Source of the DNA: Gracilariopsis chorda
Lineage: Eukaryota; Rhodophyta; Florideophyceae; Gracilariales; Gracilariaceae
Reading direction: 5' to 3'
Length of the DNA stretch: 44,743 bases
NCBI GenBank assembly: GCA_003194525.1
Contig: NBIV01000395.1
Coordinates: 1 to 44,743 of the forward strand
Part shown: one piece after another, positions 35,718-44,743 of the stretch
Position numbering within the stretch: position 1 is the stretch's first letter
Layout of the letters: the number at the start of each line of letters is the position of its first letter
Translations under genes and position numbers: made by a program
The notes under the pieces: model-generated
What the model was told of the DNA's origin: nothing
Seen by the model: the letters and a program-made list of their open reading frames with translations, nothing else
Database searches by the model: none

Positions 35718-36520
35718 TTACTTATGCTTAGCCAGTAGCTCCAGTAGCGCTTTATGCTTCTCCAACTCCAGCTTACTATGCTCGAGACGCTCTTCGCGTC
35801 GCTCTTCTCGCTCTAAGCGGCGCTCCTCTCTACCTTCCTTGCGCTCCTTCTCGCGCTCGATACGATCCGCAATTGCGCATTCCTGCTTAAAGACCAAGCG
35901 TTCGCGTTCGAGATCTACGCGAGCAAGATCGGCCTCTTTGAGATGAGAGCCAAGCGATCCATCTCACTCCCAACAACTGGCGGACCTCGGCTTCCCTTCT
36001 TGGCTCTCTTCCTGCTTCTGCTCCCCTTGTCTTTCTCAGGGTCCGAAGACTCCCCATTTACTGACGAACCGCTACTTCCGGCAACACTTGCAGTCTTACG
36101 TTTTGTAGCGGCAGACATGAGAGTGGCACCCATGCCTTCCTTATCTTCTTCCTTCTTGCGCTCAGCCGTTTTCAGTGCCTTTTTCTGCGAATCGTAATCG
36201 TCTTTTGCCTCCCGCATTGTCATGAGCAGATTGGCAAGCTCCCCCATCTCCCCTCTCCCCACTCCTGACAGCCACTGATTACCATCGTCAAGCTTGCAGT
36301 ATTGCTCCTGCATACGCTTGTAGCGGTCTTGAAGTGGCTTCCAGCCTATAGGTTCACCAGCAAAAGCAGAGTTTGCGTTGACCTTTGTGGCTGCCTCTTC
36401 AAACCGCTTTCTTATCTCGCCATACGGAGGCGTATACGCTCTCGCAGCTGCGACTTCACGCGCAATGACAAGATCTTGCGCTGCTGTGTATCGCGACTTC
36501 TTTCTGAGGGTGAGGGGCAC
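35718..36520 (-). pseudogene. Myb/SANT-like Harbinger partner protein, frameshifted before its coiled coil
   Basis: The minus-strand ATG at 36520 opens 201 codons (MPLTLRKKSRYTAAQDLVI ...) with a SANT/trihelix-like region (AQDLVIAREVAAARAY ... WKPLQDRYKRMQEQY) and then a basic, Ser-rich segment. The frame stops at 35915. A different frame continues from about 35945 to a stop at 35718 with a strongly charged coiled coil (RIEREKERKEGREERRLERE). The two parts look like one protein split by a single-base change near 35945-35950. Real decay or an assembly indel are both possible. Confidence 0.75.
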
Positions 36521-36828
36521 ACCCTCAACGTCGTAAACTTATCCCATCGTGGCTGCGTCTCGGTTGCTGGGCGTGGCTGTGTCGCGGTTGCTGGGCCGTA
36601 TGGTGCTCGCGGTGGTGCATGTAAAGTTAGCTCTTTACCGCGAAATTCGTGAAATGCATTACACGTGGTACTCCTAGCTTTACTCACGCGACTTCCGTAA
36701 CGACGCACTATTCAGCATTATTCGTGAAGTCTTCGCTATAGAGATTTCTGCATACTAAATTTCAGTGTAATGATTTTGGCAGAATTCTGCTTCGTACTCT
36801 GCAGAATTCTGAATAAGTATGCTAATTA

Positions 36829-37384
36829 ATCTGGCGGCACCAAGACTTACCGCAAGAAAATGTGGCCTCAGAGTTGCATATGTGCAATCATATAACTGTT
36901 CTACATTTACATCGGATCATATATTCGAAGTGACGGTTCCGCGATGTTGTTGAAAAGGTGATAATTTGCCTGATATGCACTCGTTTTCTTCACAAGGGAA
37001 TACATTAGAAGCAGAAGACTCTTGGTCCTCCGTCACCAGAGTTTGAGCACGGTCCGATACGTTAAGGAGACAATGGGTCATTCCAGATTACACAAATCGC
37101 AATTTGCTCCTGTACATTTCGGCATTTCGCGCCAAAAACATAGGAAATGTGTCTGCACAGTTTGCTTCTCTCGTTGATGCTCGCCCACGTGCGAGGTTGT
37201 TTTGTGCTTGACACAAATCCTCATCGCCACTTCCTCCACAGTGCCCACACCCGCACTCCCCCTACCCACTGCGCCCACACCGCCACTCCCCCTACCTACT
37301 GTGCCCACACCCGCACTCCTCCTACTCACTGTGGCCACACCCGCGCTCCTCCTACACACTGTACGAATGCCCTGCACAGATTTC
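36829..37384. other. Spacer between Harbinger element and right retrotransposon
   Basis: About 550 bp with no recognisable gene. Its last part is a 30-bp tandem repeat (37241-37360). Confidence 0.55.
37241..37360. repeat. Four 30-bp minisatellite units
   Basis: Units start at 37241, 37271, 37301 and 37331 with consensus beginning GTGCCCACACCCGCACTC. The period of 30 keeps the minus-strand frame open (a repeating decapeptide like GVGTVGRGSA), but no gene is evident. The array ends 24 bp before the retrotransposon LTR. Confidence 0.93.
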
Positions 37385-38191
37385 TGAAGTGCAACGCCCT
37401 CAGGGAGGGATTCTGGGTACTTGAACGCTTTCCCGATATTATCGGTTGTGTAGTGTGTATATGAACTACGCCCCACAATGGTGGGTATGGACACGTGGGA
37501 CACGGTTTTGGGGCAATTGGCGGTTGGCCACAGTAGTGGATGTTGCCACGGAATGTGGAGTATTTTAGTTAATTTTATTTATTATTTTCACACCCATTTC
37601 TGGGAAGCTAGTACTTAGTGCGACGGCGCACTGCCGTCGCACCAGTAAACCTTCCCCAACAAGGGACCCCAACCTGGGGAATTGGCTCTGAGCTTTACCG
37701 CCTCCGCGTGTTCTCAACTCCTCCTTGGAGGGAAGCACCGTAGTGTACGGAAGTTCACCCCCCTTGCACATCTAAAGGAGACCCATCATTGGGAGTACTA
37801 ATTGTTCCAATCATATTGGTGTTTCGCCCTGTATAGGGAGTCCTGTCCACCGGCATTGCCGTATCTACTCGTCGCTCTCGCGACCCACTCGTCCTTCCTC
37901 TTTCCCCTTTTTAGGGTAGCACCTCCCGCTATCCGCGGCCCTCGTGTGCGCATCCGCTCACACACCCCCACTTACGTGGAAACATACCTCTACTGAGGAT
38001 CACACCCCGCTCACGCGGATACCGATTCTTCGCCTTCACCTCCCTGCGCGAGTCGCGACAGGTGTCCCTGGTCTTACAAACCGGCTTCGCCGTGACACCT
38101 CTGGGAGGGCTCTACCCAACTGGGTTCACCTCGTGAGAGGAAGATCCCGGACGTCTTTCGGTGTTTTTCCCCTTTGGGGCATTGCACCACA
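37385..38191 (+). repeat. 5' LTR of the right Ty3/gypsy copy
   Basis: 807 bp, TGAAGTGCAA ... TTGCACCACA. Its outer edge is exactly where homology with the left copy begins. It contains a perfect 10-bp hairpin (GTGCGACGGC around GCACT, 37618-37642) and a nearby AT-rich stretch (37563-37590). Confidence 0.75.
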
Positions 38192-38194
38192 AAG

Positions 38195-38212
38195 TGGTCT
38201 CCCGACCTAGAA
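38195..38212 (+). other. Primer binding site candidate (right copy)
   Basis: TGGTCTCCCGACCTAG starts 3 nt after the LTR end. It differs from the left copy at two positions (T to C in both). The tRNA was not identified. Confidence 0.55.
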
Positions 38213-38296
38213 TCGGTTTTTGTTTTCCCTCTTACGAGGTTTGTTTTCATTCACCGGAAGTTCCGTGATCGTTTCCCGTCGTAACGGTATTTTCTC

Positions 38297-40471
38297 ATGT
38301 CGAGAAATCCCTCCGACGCGGAGCCAGTGGTTACGCGTAGTCGCTCCCGCGACAACGCGGACTCTTCCGAAGTTCGGTTCGTACCCCGTATCCCTATACG
38401 GACAAGTTCCAGCCGTGCTGGCGCCGCTTCATCGCGGAATGATACCCCCGACCGGGAACCCCGGAACCTCCTTTTGCCCTCGTTATCACCCCCGCAGGGG
38501 AATGCAGCATCGACTCCGGCTGTTGCCGCAGTGCCCCAGGCACCCCGGCCTGCTCCCGCTGTCGCGGCTTCAAGCCCCCGTGGAACGGGTGATAACACCC
38601 CCCAGGGAACTTCCCTGGAATCCCAGGTCCGCGCTCTGTGGACCGCCCATGACACCCTTGTAGGGGAACTAAAATCCCTCCAAGAGGTGGTCTCGGCAAC
38701 CCCCGTAAAGGAGGTCGCCGAGGAGCTCCGTATTTTACGGTCTGACGTCAACTCCGTGTTGGAGAGTTTGGGACAACCCGCCGCCTTCATCGAAGGAGTT
38801 GAAGCCCGATTTGATCGGATTGGTGCCCGCCTGGAGACGCTGGAGCAGTTCGTCCTCATGGACAAACCATCCCCGGGTGATCCGGTAAACGAGGCATCGC
38901 ACAACGACCAGCTTGCTGGGAAGAAGAAACGCCGTCACCGACGGAAACATCACCGAAAATATTCGGACTCCGATTCTTCGACATCGTCGGACTCACCCCG
39001 AAACCATTCGGTTAGCTCGAGCTCCTCGGACTCCGACTCGGAGGACGAGAAGCGAGGCTACTCCTCCCGCTCGAAGCGGTCATCGGCCACTGAAGGTGTG
39101 GTCCGAACCCGCCAGAAGGGGAGAAGACACCCCGGTCTCCGGGAATTGAAACCGACAAACCCGGATTATCGGAAGCTTTTATCATACCGGTACTACCGGC
39201 TTGAAGATTCGTCACTTGGACGTACGCCCCGTGGTACGGGAAAGGTGCGAGAATGCATTAAGCGAATGCAGCCCTCGCTCCGCAACCAGTATTTTACTGG
39301 AGAGGACCCAGTCCTAGTACTGGATTTCCTATCCCGCTTTGTAGCGGAGGCCGATATCCTCGGTATGAATGAGGGACAAGCCTATTTGGCTTTACCGTAT
39401 TTCTTACGGGGAGTGGCCGAGGACCAATACACCTCTGTCCGAGGATCTTCTCGCGCCTCCGAGGGAGGAGTTACTTGCTGGCCGGAGGCTGTGCAGTATC
39501 TTCTGCGCTCCTACGCCACCAACACCGCTATTCAGCAGGCTATCCTCGCTTTGCGAGATACACGCCAGCGTGCTGGAGAGACCGAGACCGATTACTCGGT
39601 GCGCCTTAACAAGGCTTTCCACAGATGTGGTAACGTATACCCCGCTGGGGAGCGCAGTACCATGTTCATTGATGGTCTTGACCCGGCAATCCGGAGTTTA
39701 GTTACCCGTTATCGGGAGGACAAGCGAAGGATCACCTACCTCGAGCTGGTCCAACACGCTCGAGCGGAAGGGGATGCACTTCGTGCAAGAACTCCGAACA
39801 ATCGGTCTAAATCCGCCAAGGCGTTGTTGCTGGAAAGCGAAGCTTCCTCTCTCCCGCTCACCGCGGATGGGAACCCTGGACAGGGATTTGATACCGTGCA
39901 TTTAGCGCAGGGGGATGGTGTGTCGATACCCACCAGTGAGTTACCTTCAACGACGGAGATGACCCATGATACGGGAACAGAAGATCCCGTTCTATACGGT
40001 GGTAACAGTCGGGTTCAACCCCAACGACTCCCGTTTTCAAACGGTCAATCCCGTTATCAACGGCCTGGATGGACTGACACCCGCCCTGCGGTTCGCTTCT
40101 CCGATACTCGGAATAATAATCCGCGTGTCGCGGTGCTGGCTCTCATTTGCCACCTGTGCTATGCCCATGGCCATACCTCTCCTCAGTGTATTTGTTCACT
40201 GAAGGATATGGCCAAGGTGGTGGCAAATTATGAGGCCCTCACTCCAGAGGAGAAACGTTCCGTCCCGACGGCTTCCTACCTCCGTGCTAAAACGGACTTT
40301 TCTCACGCCCTACCACAGACCCCGCGTGCGCGGCAAGCTTCATACACCCCGATTCGGGAGATCACGCAACCATCCGTTGCAACCCCCGCTTATGCGGATA
40401 GAAACCCCCGTCAACGGGATGAAGCACTCGTTGTCGAGGAAACCAACCCACCGCCGAAGGCGGAAAACTAA
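38297..40471 (+). CDS. gag: Gag polyprotein, Ty3/gypsy right copy (724 aa)
   Basis: Same architecture as the left copy: basic and Ser/Asp-rich region, helical gag core (about 330-490, YFTGEDPVLVLDFLSRF), and a CCHC knuckle at 618-631. The ATG at 38297 occupies the loop of a hairpin whose arms are TTTCTC and GAGAAA (38291-38307). The frame ends with TAA at 40469-40471. The pol frame is in the -1 phase and is open from just after 40422, so gag and pol overlap by about 49 nt. That suggests frameshift expression of pol, but no canonical slippery heptamer stands out. Confidence 0.92.
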   Translation: MSRNPSDAEPVVTRSRSRDNADSSEVRFVPRIPIRTSSSRAGAASSRNDTPDREPRNLLLPSLSPPQGNAASTPAVAAVPQAPRPAPAVAASSPRGTGDNTPQGTSLESQVRALWTAHDTLVGELKSLQEVVSATPVKEVAEELRILRSDVNSVLESLGQPAAFIEGVEARFDRIGARLETLEQFVLMDKPSPGDPVNEASHNDQLAGKKKRRHRRKHHRKYSDSDSSTSSDSPRNHSVSSSSSDSDSEDEKRGYSSRSKRSSATEGVVRTRQKGRRHPGLRELKPTNPDYRKLLSYRYYRLEDSSLGRTPRGTGKVRECIKRMQPSLRNQYFTGEDPVLVLDFLSRFVAEADILGMNEGQAYLALPYFLRGVAEDQYTSVRGSSRASEGGVTCWPEAVQYLLRSYATNTAIQQAILALRDTRQRAGETETDYSVRLNKAFHRCGNVYPAGERSTMFIDGLDPAIRSLVTRYREDKRRITYLELVQHARAEGDALRARTPNNRSKSAKALLLESEASSLPLTADGNPGQGFDTVHLAQGDGVSIPTSELPSTTEMTHDTGTEDPVLYGGNSRVQPQRLPFSNGQSRYQRPGWTDTRPAVRFSDTRNNNPRVAVLALICHLCYAHGHTSPQCICSLKDMAKVVANYEALTPEEKRSVPTASYLRAKTDFSHALPQTPRARQASYTPIREITQPSVATPAYADRNPRQRDEALVVEETNPPPKAEN

Positions 40472-41358
40472 CTGAGGGAGTCTCCCCTTTGGGAGAGGCG
40501 TCCTCAAAAACGAGGCTGTTGGCGCCCGAGGCGTCCTCGCCTCGCTCCCCGGTGAAAGTCCTCTCGAGGAAAGACACCGCTGACGCGGACTCTGCGCACC
40601 TCGGTGTGTTGCGTCGCCCGTGGATACGGAGTAAAAATCCCCGGATTCCCGGTAGAGTCTTGGTCTTGGCCAAGCGCAATTATAAGGTCTATGCCGACCT
40701 TGGCCTTGACCCCCAGTTTATGGTGAGGTTTCTCACCGTCCTGGATACAGGTGCAGGCCCCAACTTTGTCGTGGAATCATTGTTACCCCCGCTTGTGCGG
40801 TCGCGTATCCGCTCTGACGCGGTCCCCGACATTTCGGATGCGAACAACAATCCGTTACAAACGGTGGGCACAGTGGACCTCGTCGTGAGACTTGGTACAT
40901 CTGTGGTGAAGTTGGACTTCATCGTTTGCCGTTCACTGGCAGCACCAGTCATACTGGGATGTGATTACTGCGACAGATTTGTCGACGCAATCAGGCCCCG
41001 CCTCAGGCGTGTAGAACTTGACGACGGATCGTCGGTTCCGATTGTTCGCCGCCCGCTAAAGCGGTCCTCTCGGAAACAAGTTCCGCTCCCTGCTGCGCAG
41101 GAACCACCGCCCGCGTCCCGCGAGTCCACCAAGCTCCGCGTCGCTGCCTCGGTTTCTATACCGGCTGAGTCCCAAGTCTGGGTACAGGTAAATTCCCGTC
41201 AACACGGTCTTCGGGTTATACAACCCTCGCCTCGTTGTACGAGAAATCCCAGCTGGCGCTGGCTAATGGAATTGTCTCCATTTCCCCGGATGTTCCTTTC
41301 CGGATATTGGTTGCCAACCTTGGCAAACACCCCCAGTATCTGGTCAAACACCAAGTAA
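40423..41358 (+). pseudogene. pol: Pol part 1: retropepsin-like protease and linker, right copy
   Basis: Open in the -1 phase relative to gag. Protease signature VLDTGAGPNFVVES with the catalytic DTGA, then VILGCDYCDRF matching the conserved ILG of retropepsins. Near 41230 the reading phase is lost: the sequence that continues the protein (LYEKSQLALANG) is in another frame. A second shift lies at a C5 run (about 41371-41375), where the left copy has six. Confidence 0.85.
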
Positions 41359-41380
41359 TTGGGAGTGTAACCCCCATCCT

Positions 41381-42964
41381 ATGGGAATGCTGCCAACGAA
41401 GATGACAGCCGCCGATGTACTCGGAGTTACCACCTCTTCTGAGGAGTTCACCCCGCCGTCCGAAGACGTCAAGTCTAAGGAGGGGGAGAAAACCGCTACT
41501 TCAGCGTCGAACATACCGAGTAACTCGGAATTGCGAACCACACCTGTTCCACAGGACAATGCTCCATCGAGCAATGACCGGATTGATCCGGAAAAAGCAC
41601 TTGAAGCGCTGGACTTCAGCCACGTGCCAGAGTCGCACCGCGACAAACTCCGTACTATGTTACGGGAATTCACCACAATGTGGGATGGCTCGCTTGGCGA
41701 GATTGATGCAACGGAACACCGGATCGATTTAATCCCCGGTGCGCGACCGGTTGCACAACCCCCTTACAGGGCAGGTCCGAAAGCTCGGGAAGAGGAACAG
41801 TCCCAGGTGGACAAGATGCTCCGCGCAGGTGTGATTGAGCCCGCTCAATCGCCCTGGGCATCCCCAGTTGTACTGGCTTTAAAGGCTGACGGAACCTGGA
41901 GGTTCTGTGTCGACTACCGCCGGCTCAATGCCGTGACTGTTAGGGACACGTACCCCATCCCTCGTATGGACGAGTGCATTGACTCCCTTGGAGACGCCAC
42001 CGTGTTCACGGCCCTTGATGCCAATTGGGGATATTGGCAAGTACCTGTCAGACAGGAGGATCGCGACAAAACCGCATTCACCTGCCATGCAGGAACGTAC
42101 CGCTTCAAGCGGATGCCATTTGGGTTAACCAACGCCCCCGCCACCTTTCAGCGTGCAGTAGATATCCTACTCAACCGCTTTAAGTGGCGGAGCTGTCTGG
42201 TCTACCTTGATGATATTATCATCTTCTCCAACTCGTTGGACGACCATCTCACTCACGTCCGAGACGTGCTGACCGTACTCCGCGATGCGGGAATTACCCT
42301 CAAGTTGAGGAAATGCGAGTTTTTCACAGATACTGTGAAGTATCTGGGTCACATTATCCGTCCTGGACGGTTAGCGATCGAGAAAGCTCGAGTCAAATCC
42401 CTCGTTGAGGCGAAAGAACCCCGTACTCAAACGGAACTGCGCTCCTTTCTGGGGCTGGTCAACGTCTATCGACGGTTTATCCCGAACTTTTCGGATACTG
42501 CAGCGCCCCTGAACGCGTTGTTGCGAAAGGGGAACCCCCCAAAACTGGGAACATTTACGCCCGAGCAATCGGAAGCCTTTAACTCCTTGAAGGAGGCTGT
42601 CACATCAGCACCAATCCTACATCTCCCAAAACTTGGGTTGCCATACTCCGTAGATACGGACTCGAGCGACTACCAAGTCGGGTGTGCTCTTTTTCAAACC
42701 ACCCCCGAGGGGGAACGACACCCAATTGGTTATTGGTCGCGCTCGCTCAATGTCCATGAGCGGAACTACTCCGTATCGGAGAAAGAGTGCCTCGCCGTCG
42801 TATGGGCGATGACCACTCTGCGCCCCTACCTTATGGGAGTCCATTTCACCGTGTACACGGATCATTCCTCACTGAGGTGGTTAATGAATATCTCCGACCC
42901 GTCGGGACGCCTCATGCGCTGGAGACTCCGCCTCGCGGAATATGACTTTCCAAGTCATTTATAA
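41381..42964 (+). pseudogene. pol: Pol part 2: reverse transcriptase and RNase H, right copy (527 codons open)
   Basis: RT motifs in order: WRFCVDYRRLNAVT, FTALDANWGYWQVPV, FKRMPFGLTNAPATFQ, and the catalytic YLDD (275-278). RNase H of Ty3 type follows (YSVDTDSSDYQVGCALF, EKECLAVVWAM, YTDHSSLRWL). These domains are complete and unbroken. The frame then shifts near 42950, and again near 42993 just before the short SRLPTSGEALP segment, which ends at 43188. Confidence 0.92.
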
Positions 42965-43188
42965 AAAGGGCGCGCAGAACACCCAAGCCGACGCTCTTGT
43001 CGCGTTTACCCACAAGTGGGGAGGCACTCCCAACGGAGGATGATGAAGTCCCATGTTTCATGGCAATGGACCCGGATGATCCGGAATGTGCCGTCGAGGC
43101 TGAGCCAGAAAACTGGGACGAAGATGCTGACTTCGACTACCTACTCGCATCGCGAGATGATTCTGAGAAACCCATACCGGGAAATTAA

Positions 43189-44743
43189 TGTACCGGTTGA
43201 GACCGAGGAAATGATCCGAGAACAATTCGGGGACCCCTTCTGTACAAGGATACGTGCACGCCTCAACGGCGGAGAGAACCTCCCCTTCGGGGTGAACGAC
43301 ATTGGTTACCTCGTGAGGACCGTCGAGGCTACCCCACAAGTTGTGGTACGCACACGCTACAGAAGCGGATATTGCACCTTTCGCATTACCCGAAACTCGG
43401 GGGACACTCCGGTGGAGGAAGCTTTATCTAACCCTTCGCAGGGATTTCTTACTGGCCCGCCATGGCGGTTGATTGCTACGCTACGGTGCGGTTCTGCACG
43501 CAATGCGCGAAGAACCGGGGTCAAACTCCGGAAGCACTCCAAACGGATGAAGCTAATTCCCCGCCAGGGCGCCGCTCGAGTTTGTCCGCAATTGACATTC
43601 TCGGACCATTGCTCTCTACCAGGAGAGGCAAACAAGTTCCTACTCGTTATTACGGACAGGTTCTCGAAATTAGTTCGGACAGTCCCTCTAAAGAGGATTA
43701 CCGCCTACACGGTCCGCTCACGCTTTGGTGCGGCATTGGGTGTTTGCCTACGGACCTCCTTTGGAGCTACTTTCCGACAACGGGAAACAGTTCGCATCGC
43801 GATTGTTTCCAGGACGTCTGTCGGATACTGGACGTGAAGAATCTCTTCACGAACCACGTATCATCCCCAGTCTAATGGGCAGGTCGAGCGTTTCAACCGG
43901 ACAATGCTCGCAGCTCTCCGTGCTTACACGGCTGACCACCCCAAGACTTGGGATATCTACACGGATGCCGTGACCTTTGCGTACAATACGCAGGTACACC
44001 GGACTACCGGAATATCCCCTTTCGAGTTGGTCCTTTCACGGACACCCCCGCCAATGGCGTTGGAATCCCAACCTACGTTGGACGCGTTCCCTTCTGTGAA
44101 GGATTACCGCCAGAAGTGGAAAGCATGGCTGACCAAGCTGGTACCCGCAGCGCGGAAGGCGATGGACCACGCCCAAGCCGTCTACAAACGGAATTTCGAT
44201 GCTCGCTTGCGAGGAGGCAAACCGGAACAGATCAACTCCGGGGACTTCGTATTCGTCCGCAAGGAGTACTACAACCCTGAAAGGGAGAAGCACCATAAGC
44301 TCTCGCCTGTGGCGGATGGTCCTTTCAAGGTTATCTCCGTCACGACGGACACAGTGGTTGTGGAAATGGGTGACGCGCATGAGCGGTTATCTCGCGATCG
44401 CATCGTGCTAGCTCCGCCACCCTCGACTGAGGCTGCACCAGCTACGCTGGACCCTACGCTGGAATATGGCTCTGCATCCGATACATCGGTGGTGAGACGG
44501 CCTACCGTGCTACCACACCCTCCCGGGGACTCTCAGACCTACCGACCCTGTCGGACTCACCGGCTCAGCCGGGTAATTCGGGCCTCTCTGTGCCCGCCCC
44601 TATGGCGCGAATCTACACCGCCAGGCGGGGCATGTTATCCCTTATCCCGCCGCTCCGTCTCAGGAGGGGGAGGAGAACACTCGTTTTCGAGGAATGAGAT
44701 CGCCGTCGCAACGGGAAACACGCCGTACCATACGGACAACTGA
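43189..44743 (+). pseudogene. pol: Pol part 3: integrase, spread over several frames, right copy
   Basis: All integrase parts are present but in different frames. The zinc-binding end shows FCTQCAKNR (about 43490-43515). The catalytic core shows AIDILGPLL (first D, about 43585-43610), LLSDNGKQFAS (second D, about 43765-43800) and GQVERFNRT (E, about 43877-43903). The C-terminal 280 codons (43904-44743) are open and contain YNTQVHRTTGISPFEL and a GPY/F-like module (HHKLSPVADGPFKVI). At least three single-base shifts lie between 43189 and 43880. The window ends exactly at this frame's TGA. Confidence 0.85.

Larger units (their letters stand above)
34159..36828 (+). mobile_element. PIF/Harbinger-type DNA transposon (boundaries approximate)
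   Basis: Contains the usual two-gene set: a DDE_4-type transposase (+) and a Myb/SANT-like partner (-), convergent. The inverted motif CAGAATTCTG or CGGAATTCTG occurs three times near the left end (34170, 34191, 34238) and twice near the right end (36780, 36802). TTA is available as a 3-bp target duplication on both sides (34159-34161 and 36826-36828), but I could not align a clear terminal inverted repeat, so the edges are uncertain by tens of bases. Confidence 0.75.
37385..44743 (+). mobile_element. Ty3/gypsy LTR retrotransposon, right copy (5' LTR to end of pol; 3' LTR outside window)
   Basis: Order: LTR (37385-38191), primer site (38195), leader, gag (38297-40471), then pol in the order protease, RT, RNase H, integrase (about 40423-44743), which is Ty3/gypsy order. 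Gag is intact; pol is broken by several single-base shifts. The first 4.6 kb are nearly identical to the minus-strand copy at 1-4638. No envelope-like gene is seen. Short perfect hairpins are unusually dense throughout. Confidence 0.95.

Noticed and set aside
40440..40475. Canonical -1 slippery site for gag-pol
   Set aside because: The frames overlap in the right phase, but no standard XXXYYYZ heptamer is present; the mechanism is left open.
1..44743. tRNA or rRNA genes
   Set aside because: Looked for B-box-like GGTTCRANYCC contexts and rRNA-like stretches by eye and found none; a tRNA scan would be needed to exclude them.

Overview
This is eukaryotic nuclear DNA from a compact, intron-poor genome with dense transposon clusters. 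Every recognisable host gene is one uninterrupted reading frame (up to about 1,560 codons), with short gene-to-gene gaps and no introns that I can see. The genes include a SWI/SNF subunit, the spliceosomal helicase Prp22/DHX8, an exomer-type ChAPs protein, PNP oxidase and an NB-ARC/WD40 protein. This style fits a florideophyte red alga (Chondrus- or Gracilaria-like). That placement is inference from gene style; there is no rRNA or organelle marker here.

Layout. Positions 1-4638 hold part of a Ty3/gypsy LTR retrotransposon on the minus strand. Positions 4639-9492 are gene-poor: a triplicated hairpin repeat, a possible small acylated Gly/Cys-rich protein, a CT microsatellite and a 4 x 57-bp tandem repeat. 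Positions 9493-29903 form the host island: SWI3/SMARCC (-), PRP22/DHX8 (+), ChAPs (-), a UPF0547-like zinc-ribbon protein (+), pyridoxamine-phosphate oxidase (-) and an NLR-like NB-ARC/WD40 protein (+). Neighbours are arranged as divergent promoter pairs and tail-to-tail pairs. Positions 29917-36830 hold three DNA transposons almost end to end: a pogo/Tigger-like element 11 bp after the NLR-like stop codon, a second and different pogo-like element with an intact transposase, and a PIF/Harbinger element with its transposase and a frameshifted SANT-like partner. Positions 37385-44743 hold a second copy of the same Ty3/gypsy element in the opposite orientation, including an 807-bp LTR. The two retroelements form a near-identical inverted repeat of about 4.6 kb around a 32.7-kb core.

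How the parts relate. The host genes are housekeeping functions (chromatin remodelling, mRNA release from the spliceosome, Golgi export, vitamin B6 salvage) plus one candidate immune-type STAND ATPase. They do not form a pathway. The mobile part shows the more unusual biology. The retroelement is packed with short perfect hairpins in coding and non-coding sequence alike. The first pogo-like element has its DNA-binding and catalytic frames joined only across a run of eight A. The NLR-like gene has palindromes upstream and transposons in place of its 3' flank. Single-base frameshifts are confined to multi-copy elements while host genes are clean, so real decay and poor assembly polishing of repeats must both be kept in mind.
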